Source of the DNA: Pocillopora verrucosa
Lineage: Eukaryota > Cnidaria > Anthozoa > Scleractinia > Pocilloporidae
Assembly: GCF_036669915.1 (NCBI RefSeq)
Contig: NC_089312.1
Coordinates: 18,172,317 to 18,236,316, forward strand
Length of the DNA stretch: 64,000 bases
Reading direction: 5' to 3'
Shown here: one piece after another, positions 44,164 to 56,100 of the stretch
Layout: each line of letters opens with the position of its first letter
How positions within the stretch are numbered: position 1 is the first letter of the stretch
Made by a program: the position numbers and the translations under genes
The notes under the pieces: generated by a model
Database searches by the model: none
What the model was told of the DNA's origin: nothing
The model's input: only the letters and a program-made list of their open reading frames with translations

Positions 44164-47100
44164 TTATCCTCTCTTACCCTTGCCGTGTCCCTGAAAATGC
44201 GAAAAGACCTTGTTGAAATGCCTTGCTCTGATATTCAGGGGGGATTTGTTCAAAAAAGGAACACACAGGATGTACTTATTAGGGTACGAACATTTCTTAT
44301 TGAGTGACATGAGCTGCATACTCCCACAGAGAAATTCCAGGTGCTCCAAGTAAGAGACAAACCCATGACCTTTCGAACAGTAACTCGAATACTCTGCATC
44401 TTATCCCACGAATACTCTGCATCTTATCCCACGAAGACTCGTGTTAGCTTAACTAATAAGGGACAAACCTACTACCTTTCGATCATTAAATCGAATACTC
44501 TGCTTCGTGTTAGCTTAACTATAAAGCTGGATTCGTACGATAAGCGTACTACAAACTGCTAGGATACCCGTGTCGCACGCAGTGCGCAACTGCGCAATGT
44601 TTTCATTCAGTGGTAAGGCATATGTACTGCACCAGGCGTCAAATCAACCATGTATGTGCATCTCTAACACTATAAAATTTCCATCTAAAGAGATAGTTCT
44701 TTTACATAGCCACGTTTAGACATTGTATAACCCATGCTTTTAAATCACTGCTTCCCGCATAGGGTGAGAACAACAAGAGAAACAATGGCAATAAGGAGAA
44801 TTAATTTAGTATCCTGAACAGGGCAATAAGGAAAATTTATTTATTATCCTGAACAAGGATATACATACCTTATTTCCCTTTGATTGATGTCTCTGATATT
44901 TAAAACTCTTCAAAGGATCCACCTTTCTCTTCTAAAGAAAAAAAAAATAGCAATAGGGCACATTAGACTAAACACGATAAACGCATGATCACCAATCTAC
45001 CTTAGAGTTGTTATCTAACTCTTCTCACAAGAGTAACAAATCCTCTTATTTCCTTGAGGCTACTGAATCTCCATGGCTTGACCCTTTACACCCTAACATC
45101 GATATGCATATTCTCCATACTGTTCTCTTTACATTTCCTGAGGTGCTGACAAGGAGAATTAGTTCGACAATCAAGAGTCTCACGCTGGTGATCACTTCCT
45201 TTTTTTCATGACCTTACTGTGTGATTCCGGGGTGATATTGTAAGAGGACATTAGATGCTTGTCACTCTTAGGGGCAAAAGGGTTAACTGGTGACAAGCAT
45301 TACGTTCAGTCAGATGTCACGTTCTTGTAAACCTTCAACCCCCTATGAGTGACTAGCATCTAGCTTCTCCTTATAATATCATCCCTGAAATACAGATAAA
45401 GGTCATGAGAATAAATGAAATGATCACCAACTACAGAAGCCCTGATTGTTGGAAAAATTCTCCTTGTCAGCACCTCAGGAAATGTATGTATGAACAGTAT
45501 GGAGAATGTGAATACTGATGTTAGGTTGTAAAGGGCTGATAGGCTAAAAACGGACGGTGCTGAAAAGCTTTCGAAACTGTCTACAAGTGAATATAACCTA
45601 TTTCGCTTAGATTGAAACAATCCATCTGCAATCGACGACAACTTTAAGCTGTGAAATGTCCATTGAGGGAAAAGCTATAGCGGAATACAGAATATAGAAA
45701 GTAAACTGACCTTGCTGTGTGCGGTGTGAGCATTTTTTTGTGATGATATGAAAGGACGTCTTCTCTTTCGGGAAGATTTGGCCATGGATGGCCGCAGAGT
45801 GGGAGGAACTGCAATTAAGAATATAGAACTCAGAGAACTGAATTACTAGCGCACAATGACTCAGCTCGCGGCAGTCGACAACTTACCGAGGTATTCGGGA
45901 ACGTTTTTCAAATGAGGTTGAATTCTTGTGGGATGTAGATCTTTGTCATGTCTGAGCACTTGAAGATCTCTGGGATTTTCTTCGAAATATGCCTTGAAAA
46001 AAGATTGGACGAAAGTATTTCATAAAGAAATCAAATTTTAAATGGTCATAAGATTACCTTATAAAATCTCTTTCACTGCGAGGAGATATGCATTAGCCAG
46101 TAAGTTTTCCTCTCGGCGCTATTAACACAGAGGTTTCAATAATTTTTTTCTAGAAGCGGATGTCATCGGTGTAGTCGGTGGCTGTACACGAAACCCAATC
46201 ACGAGAGCAAGCATGCAGGCTAAATAGATGGTCTATAGGTCTTAGAGGTCTCAGAAGCAACATTTGAGTCGCGTTTTCGTTGTACCAATAAACAACAAAT
46301 AAATAACAAATTAACCATCCTTGGCAGTATGGTAAAAACAGCGTTTTTCTAGGAGATAGAACGGATTCTTACTTTCAGTTTTTCAGAATTCAGTATCTCG
46401 GACTTGATTTCTTTGAGACGCGCTTCTTTAACTGAAAGGTAAGTAAAAGTCAAATCTCGTGAAATTAGAAACATGTGAAGAAGAAAATGGATTACAATTG
46501 AGTTTAGTTAAATACGGAACAGAGCTCAATAAAATATTTTCCATCTTTTTTTGTTTTTTAACCTTGTAGATTCTCTCCAGCACTGATCCCATGCAACTGT
46601 ACTAACCTGCTGATTTTGTGACTGCCCTCAGTGCGTCCTGATAAGGATAAAAGAGCAAAGATGAAATTTTTGCGACAAAAATTTGAAAGAAAACAATTTG
46701 AACGACAAGGGAATGGTACAGCGACACATTCTTCTTCGGAAGTTTGTCGAAGATGATGATTACGGTATCGAGCTACTTAAGGCGCATGAGGATCCAGAGG
46801 ACCCTCCCTGCTGGTAGCCCTTTGCATGGCCAAGAAGTGAGCTGAAATTCTATTATAGATTATCGTGCGTTGGAAAACAAGTTGACTTAACAGAATTGTT
46901 ATCATTCCCTACGTCACCAAACACACTGTTGCAATTGGCTCCTAAACCAAGGCAGCATCCTGCTACAAGAAACTGCACTTACCTGTGCACGATACCTGAA
47001 CCCCTCGATCTCCTCCATTTTAAACTGATAAGGTTTAAAAATTTCTTTTTTCTCTCCTAGAACATCCAAAATTATTAACAATTATTAACATCTCTACCTG

Positions 47101-50100
47101 ACCATTACAATGTCTTCAATTATGTCACTTACATAGACTTTGCGTCTTAACGTCACGTCAAGCATACACTAGATGTTTGTACCTATAAACTCCTTCGTAA
47201 GTTCCTCTTCGGCCTTTTTCAGCATTTTATAATCATTTGCTGTCACAAAGGACAACGCAGTACCGTCATTGTCACCACGGGCAGTCCTACAAAGTGGAGA
47301 CAATAACGCCTTGTTTAAAAGACAACGAATGTTTCCTACATCAATAGAGCAAAACAGAAATCAATTCTTCCCAAGTCAAATGAGCACATTTTACAAAGTT
47401 CAAGTGCAGTAAGCTTTGCCAGTGACACTTCAATTTTACTTTGCCTTTTAAGGGCCCTTACCATTATCATTTCAGACCGTTGCTAGGGGTAAATTTAGCT
47501 GATTGTAACTCGCCATTATTTTGCTGTTATTGGCCTAACTTTAAACAGGCGTCGTAGAAAATGAGTGAAGGTTCGTTGACACGCCCAATGTTACGCGACT
47601 CAGAACAAAGTATCTGCCGGTTTAAATTTAATTGCTTTTTGCATACCAACCGCGTAAAGCAGTAAAGAGATAGTGGTTAGGGCCCTGGAGGTTAAATGTA
47701 ATTTCGTACCTTAAAACAAGGAAGCATAAAGAAACAAATACACTGTCAGTGTGCCATATTCTTCGTCAAGATTGTTAACAGGAGCTAATTTGGAAATTCA
47801 GGGAGGGTGGAAGAATGCCAACTAACTAGTCAAGCTTCTCCATAAGTGACTGAAACGAACAGCTCCCTGTCAGGTCCTCCCAAAATGGAGGCGACCTGCA
47901 CAAAGAGAAAGAATTTGTCCAGAGATGAAATGAAACTTTTACCTTCCTACTCTGTGAATGTAGGCATCAACAGCTGTAGGGAAGTCAAAATTTATCACAT
48001 TTTCAACTCCTAGAAACCCAAAAACAACCAGAAAGAAGGTTAGTGACCTGAGTTCCACCTGCTTAATATTTCATGTCCATTAAATAACTCCAGCAATACA
48101 CTGTGAGGCAGACAAGATGATTAACAAAGTAAAAAGACAACTTTTAGCTATGGGATTTTTCCTTGACTAAGCAAATCTTAAAAAGCATGAGCAAAATTAA
48201 CGGGCTAAAGTTTCTCATTTGACATTTGGAAGGGATGCTAGTCCACTGTGGGTAAACTACTCTGAGTGATGTGTCATGTTTACCAAATTGTCTTTGTAGC
48301 AGCCATTTATACTCCTAGACCTAGTAGTAAAAAGGATGGATAACGCTATCCAATGGATAAATCGCTATCCAGCGGATATGGTGAGTCCAGTGTGCTAACC
48401 CTCAGTGATTGCACATCACTCACTGTTTCTATTCAAGTTAAAGTAAGTCATCACTCAGGCCAAGTGTCCCTAGTTGCTGGAGTTTATCCATGTTCCCTAG
48501 ACAAGGGGTAATGCTATCCTCTTTGGATGGGATGCCAGTCCAGAGAAGGTTACCTCTAGCAATCCATTTATAGTTTCCCTGACAGTTCAGATGTAACTTA
48601 AGTGTATCTGCATTTGCCCTTGAACACAAGACAATCACAAATCAGGATCCCAATGTGCTACGTCTTCCCAAGTTTCTCTTCAGGGGGAGTTCAGATTTGT
48701 GTCTTAGTCTTTTATTCTGAATACAAACCTTGAAAATCCACTCCTCGAGACACGCCATACTCTTTGTCCTTCTTTCTTCTGAAGGAACAAAATATGCGCA
48801 GAGACAGATTTCAGTCACTGGATACAAATTTGAAAGTTTGATTTATACCAATCAACTTGAATTTTCCTACATAACCAGTCAGGGTTTTCAAAAAGCCAAG
48901 TAAAACTTAGAAAATCAACAAAAATAATTCAAATGCAGTAATCAAAATTTCTCTCAAAAGAATGAGGAAAAAAAAAGTGGCTTTGCACTGCCAGTATATT
49001 GATGAGATTGACATATGTTTTGATAAAATCTTAAGGGAAACATTAGTATATCCTGACAAACTCTAAAATAGTCAAAATTTAGTCTTTAACTGGATTGATT
49101 TGAACAGTGTCTAGTATGCACAAAATGTAGAACATGTAAAAATGTTTCATTCCACATTTCAAGTACATCTTAAATTTTTGTAAAGCTTATAAGAAAAAGG
49201 AAATCTGTGCAAAAGAATCAAAAGTACTCAATGTTCCTAAAACAAAGAGATACTTTGACAAAGAATCACATCAGTATACTCACTTCTTTTTCTTAACATT
49301 TGCTGTTCACATGATTTCAAAGTCAAAGGAAACAAATCTTGAACACTTGAGGCAACATTTTTTTAACATCAGCTGAAGTATGAAAACCAGTTCCCAAGAC
49401 TGGGAGTAACAGTAGCCTTACACACACCAGCCAATTACACCTAAAAACTTCTGCACTGCAAATGTTTGCTTTGCATTGAGCAGACTGGTCAATATGAAAA
49501 TTACTAAAATTCACATAATCATTTTTGCCCCAAGTCTACAATAACACAATAAGTCTATTGAAAAATTTGGATTGTGGATTGCAAAACAAAAAAAACAAAC
49601 ACACACATAGAGTAAATTTCTCTCATGGAAAGTTTTAAATCAATGCAGATTTAGATTTTAAGGAAATAAAATTAGCTCAGCATCTTATTACATTGATATG
49701 AGTTTTGTTGCACTTAATCTCTAAAAAGGATACCAGATGGTGTAGCAACAGCATCAAACACACTTTCGTCAGATGCAATGATGTAGTCATAAATGTCTCT
49801 GTTGAACTCCTCTACTATATGTAATCTGAATGAGACAACATACAAGTGCATTTGTTAAATTCTAGGTTTGCTCTGTCCATGTGCCTTGTCAAAAATATTT
49901 TTGGTACACTTTGCTCAACAAGAATATACTTACATGTAAATATCTGATAATTAACCAGGTGGTTACAACACCAATCTCTGATTTAGAGTCATTATATGTA
50001 CTTGTGTATTGTGTTTTTTGACAGAGTATACAGTTTGCTATAAATTTTGATGTGTTACCCCAATAGACAATTTATCTTTTTAACTCCCAGGAGTGATTGG

Positions 50101-53100
50101 CATGAACATTCTCCTTACAATTCCAATACATCATTCAGAAAAGAAGTATTGAGAGCAGACAAACTGATCAGCCAGAGGTTGTTGTCTTGGTAAAGAAAAC
50201 ACACAAGAAAACACTCAGTAGCCATAAGGGAGGATTACAAAGCAAATCTAGGGGTTTGACCCCTCAGACCCAAACACTAAAATTCATATTCTCCACACAT
50301 TTCGCTTTACATTTCCTATGACACTGACGATGAGAACTTTTTTGACAATCAAGAGCTTATAACATTGGCGATTATTTCCTTTATTCTAACAACCTTTACA
50401 TTTCATTCAAGGGTGATACTATTGAGAGATATTAGAAGCCAGTCACTCTAGGGGTCAAAGGAGTAAGGGTTCAGGGTGCTTTTTAATTGAGTCATATAAA
50501 ACAAAAACTGAACATATGATAACAAAAGAAGATATTGTGGCCAAAGGTCAATATGCCTAAAATTGAATTCTACTCTGGCGAAAACTGGATTAACTCGTTG
50601 GTAGTCTTGACTAAAACACCACATTGCAATTGCAAAAAACCCTGTGGGTGTCCCACCTGAGAGCTAGGGTTACTGTTTTTATTCATGTTTTGTTTGACTT
50701 CAATTGTTTCTCTGTTGGTGTCTTGTAGGATTGAGCAGCAATATGTTACACTTGAAGCTGGAGTGGTGGAATGCACCTCTAATAACAACATATACATGAC
50801 CATATTTACCTTGAATTATGAGGTAATTCAGAATTTAAAACGCAGGCTTTGATTGAAAACTGTTCAAGAAATAGTTTAAGTCTGCAAAACAAGAGTGTTG
50901 TCAGCATACATGTACACCACTTAATACAGTTACTACTGATAAAATCATGTCTTTAATACATTTCTTTACATGTTAAAAGGCAAACAAACTTTCAGTTTCA
51001 TGAGTATATAGTTAAAAAGATGTTCCATACATAATTTACCTGTAACATCTGTCAATACCATTAACAAACAGAATTGTCTTCCCTTGAACAAGCCTATCAA
51101 AAAAAAAAAGCCAATCTTGAATTACTGGCCTAAAAATTCCTTCTGTACAAAAACTACACAAGGATCCTGAAAAAGGCAAAAAACTCAACCACACACCAGG
51201 TAATTCTACCTTAATTTGAGCAGGGTATATATCAAGAGGAACTTTTCTTCCATTTCACATCTGAAAATAAGAAAAACAAAACAAAAACAAAAAATGAAAA
51301 AAAAAGAATTCAATCAAAAACACACACAACCTACAATCCCTCTACTTTGTTAAGATAAAGGGCTTGTGCTTGAAAGGTCGGTTTGGATAAAATTTATTAG
51401 TTTATCATTGACCATCTAAATTAACCAACTACACGTACAAAAAGCTTGTCAACAAAGTGTACCACAAGCCAACTATTCATGTACTGTAATGTGCTAACAA
51501 TGATAAATGTGAACCTCTCAAATTAAAGGTGCCTCTGGGAGATTGCAAGAAAGGAACTTAGCTTCTCTCTCATGCTTTGCACCTTCAGCGCAGAAAAAAA
51601 AATCAGCTCCTCTTTCCTCTTTACATATTTAAAAAAAATGTCTCTGCGTTATCTGATTACATTTTGTACAGTTAGATGACTGTATTGTGTTGTTTGTTGC
51701 TAGATTGAACATACTTTATAAAATACTGGGTAAGTTTGTCATCTGATGGAAGTTGTGACTCTTGAAGCTTGAGAATAACCTGTCAGACACATTTAAAAGA
51801 GTACACAAATTTGTAATGACACAATAAACTTGCATAAGTGCCTATGTTTAAAACCCTCCCATATTGCTTTTCTTAGAAGAAAAAAATAAGGCTGATTAGA
51901 GGTTACACGTGAAAGACTAAAGCTCAAGACCTCTAAAAGATATTGGCAAGCACCTCTGTCTTCAGCTGTATAATAATAATAATAATTATTATAGTAACTA
52001 TAATTATAATACACTTTATTTAAAGAGGGTGGCACTGAATAGTTAAAATAACTGACAAACTTGTGGCCTTCTATCTAAAATCATAACAGAAAAAAGATAT
52101 TACATGTACAGAGTGTACACAAAAAATTATGAGCTAGATGAATTGAAAATGACACTACAAAATGTCAATACATGTCTAAGTATCAAACTTTAAAAATGTC
52201 TAAAATTATGATAAAATAGGATAATAGGAATATGAGGTGTAAAACAAGAATTAAAAGCTAATGATAAATTGAATATTAAACGACAAAATGTTGTAATTTC
52301 TGTGGCATATCAAAAAAGTTTTTACCATAATTATTCTTAAAAGATTCTTTTGATCTGGAATTCCTGAGTTCCAGGCTTAAGCTGTCCCAGTGTTGGCAAG
52401 TTTTTTTTTTTTTAAACTGAATTTACATTCTGCTCTAGATAAACAGTAACAAAGCAAAACTAAGAAATAGTAAGCACACTTACTGGATTGTGAAGGACAA
52501 GCTTCTTCAATGCAGTAACATCCTGATAGAGATAAATTTTAAAATACTTATCACAGTGGGAAACATTGTAATGATAGTTTCTTACTCTCTATGGCACTTG
52601 ACATTTCAGTGCTCCAAGCTCCATCTTTGCCATAATAAATTATAAATAATTGTTATTCATTCAGCTATCTGAGTCCCAGTACATGAACTGTATTCAATCT
52701 CATTTGCTCTGGTACATATTTTCTTTAACAATCTGGTAATTAGTAAAAAGTGCTAATATCATTATAGCTATACATTCTGTAATTTTAATCCAGCTTACCA
52801 TATTTTCTTATAATCCAACTATTTTTTCCATATTTTATCTACTCAGAAAGAGAATACATGCATTCCCATCTTACTTTACTCTACTTTATTGCTAATAAAT
52901 CTTAAGAGAAAATCCTTTTAGGTTATTCTAACAAGTAATAAACAGACCCACAATACACACCTCACTTAAAGTTGCAGACATTAAGAATGATTGATAAATC
53001 TTTGGAAAATGGCTGCAAAGACATCAAGTTTCAATCAACACATTAATACCATTATTTTCATCTAAGCATGGAAAAGTTATTGGAGTTCTACTTTTCAATA

Positions 53101-56100
53101 TAGTGAACTTGGCTTGTAGCAATTACCTCAGTAGAGATTTGAGATCATGTTCATAGCCATATGAGAACACAAGGTCAGCTTCATCAATAATTAACATCTG
53201 TAGACTGGCTTTAAGGTCAATATTCTGAAATAACAATCATAAAAAGTGAAGAAAAAATATCTCAAACAAGGGTTTTGAGTCATTTTTAAAATAACTCAAA
53301 AGTACTGCTGATCAATTTTAAGCCCAAGGTTTTTGGATTTGTTTCTTTGTTGTCTGACAATTTCCTTTTTCTTATGGATGAAATTGTTTTGAAACTACAA
53401 GTGTTTTGTTTTTTCCTCTCAGAAGAAACAAAAGGGTAAGTGTGCTACATGAATCTGCATAAGTCTTTGGGTTGGGCAGATAAAAGAACCTGTAACTTGG
53501 TAATTCTTCCTATAAAATCCAACTTAAGCCAAGAATCATTTCTGATTGTAATATACATGTATTTGTATGCATGCTGTATACAAAAAAAAGGTGACCTATG
53601 ACTTAAAAGAAATATTCTTGTAGGTAAATGTAACGGACAAGAAAAGATGTTTGGAAAATTATTTGCAAATAAATTATAGAAAATTATTTTTCTTTGAATG
53701 TTGTGCAGGAATTAGCATGTCTCGGCAAAAAAAGGACAAAATTTTCCTTTCTGAGGTTTGGATTAAAAAAGCTGAGGGGTGTTATAAATCAAGCACTCAA
53801 GAAAAAAGTATGTGTCTTGGTCTTTTTGTCTCTTTTGGTCACTTCATTGATGGACACAACTTGAATCTCTTGGGGTGTTCCCCTATGATTGGTTGTCCAT
53901 TGAACAGCTGACAGCACGTGCATAAGTTAGGGTAAGGAAATATAGTAGAATAATGAAATACAAAGAAAGCGATTGCTTATAACAGCTGTCACCAATAGAG
54001 GATAAGGGATTAAAATGTAGGGTTTAAAATGTGTACATGCATGGCTGGCAACAAGATTCAGGGTGTGATCAAAAAGTCTACTGCACACAAGCTATCTGTT
54101 AGCACAGGGGAAGAGTATCAACTGTAGTTAAAAAGTGTTATTATTCGTATTCTCCAAAAAGCCTAGCAGCCAGCATTTTCACTTGCCACTGAAGTTCCAG
54201 CTGCTTAAATACACAACACAGTCAAAACCTGTCTTGATCAGAAATAAATTTAACCTCTGCCAATTATTTTTTTCTGTAGAACACTAGCTCTTACTGACAG
54301 TTATAGATGAATAAATAAATACACTCACTTTGGCTTGAACATGGCCTAGTAGCACACTTGGTGTTGCAACCACTATATCTGGACACTCCATCAAAAGTGA
54401 CCTAAATGAGAAACCAACGAATTTCACATAATGTGCACTAATACAATTATTATCTTCTCCCTAAACAAAAGTACAGCTGCTCATAAAGTTAATACTTCCT
54501 ACCTGAACTATACCTAGGTCTGACTTCACAATGTACAGGAATACAAATTGTAAATGAACATTTTTTGGTAAAATTATCTACCAAACCGAAAAAGCTACTG
54601 TATACCCTGATCTGACTTCATAACCTTTAAGAATACAAATAAATTTTCAATATTTTTTAGTAAAATTATCTATCAACAAAGACATAAGTTTCATTTTAAA
54701 ACTACTGAAAAAACTTTTTTGGTGGCCAGTGACCCTCTAACAATGTTAAAAATGTTCTTCTCAGTAATCTTTAACAGTCTTAGAATCCTTCCTTGACAGT
54801 ATCTCCTTAGATACCATTTTGGCTAATTTTGACTCAAGAATTTGCTGGCAAGCTACATCTTATTATGTTATCCTTTGGAACAGTCACATGTCTGTACAGG
54901 GACTGTTGGGGTTTTATAGCTCTCCTAATGATATAGAGATGTCAATAACTTTTTTCATAAGCAGCTGCCAATGGTGTTGCAGTAATAAGTGGCTGTGTGA
55001 TAAGGTGAAACCCCAAAAAGAGACCCTGCTTCCAGGCTAAACAGAAGATGGTGAGAAGTTGTCTTACAGACAATAACCAGCTTTAATTGAGACTCATGTG
55101 GAAATCAGATTATTTTATCTTTGCCACTTTGCAATATACACACTAATTCTTATCCTTACCATAATGCTTTAATCAGGGATAATGATGTAAGAAGGCTTTT
55201 TACCTCCCAGTGATCAAAATTATCAGGACTTTTAATGGAGAGTAACAATCATCTTAGTAACTTAACCAATAAGAATCTTACCTCTTTTTTTAATTTCAAT
55301 GAGATTGCACAACATACCAAGCAAAAGATAGACATAAATGTTGCAAATCCTTGCAAAAATATAGGTAATACTCACTTGGTACTAATGAGATTTCCTTGTG
55401 CAACATCTGCAACTTTGATATCACGAGAACAGTAACAGGATAATTCCTACAATAAGAGAAAAAAAAAAAAACATAGGTTAAAGAAGTTTTGATTCTTGTC
55501 AAAAATCTTTCATTGTATAAAAATACTCTATCTTGTTTTCAATCTTAACATAATATTCTCTCAGTAAAACCTACAATTCGCCAGAAGTACATATCATATT
55601 AAAACCAGAATTTTCTAGTCCCTCAGGTACTGTTAAACATTTTTGACATGTACATACCTTAATGTTCCGATGAGCTTGCTTTGCAAGTTCTTTGGTGGGT
55701 ACTAGTACAACAGATCTTATACCACTATTTGAAGAATTTGCCTGCCAGAGAGAACAGTTTCTTTATACCTCTGGCCTGGATGTTCATTTATACTAAACAG
55801 AGAATCCTGATGTAAATCAATGTTGAAATCAACAAACCTGTTTATCTTGTAGGATTCTCTGTATAACTGGTATTGCATATCTAGATTGATAAAAGAAACA
55901 GAAACATAGAAAGCTTTAATTTTGTTTACATCCCAGTAACATAATCATTCATATAAGCTGGCCTTTGAACAACTCTGCCTGATCACATGGTTGGGCCTTG
56001 GACAGACAATGAATGCATTCGGACACAGTGTTAGAAGTATGATTGGGTTCATTTTTAATTGAAAAAATTCAAAGGCACTGTTTTCATTCATGAATATATA

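Noticed and set aside
50570-50803. 77-residue minus-strand frame in DDX56
   Set aside because: The true exon is 50810-50881 in another frame ([18 protein letters not shown]); this frame is intron.
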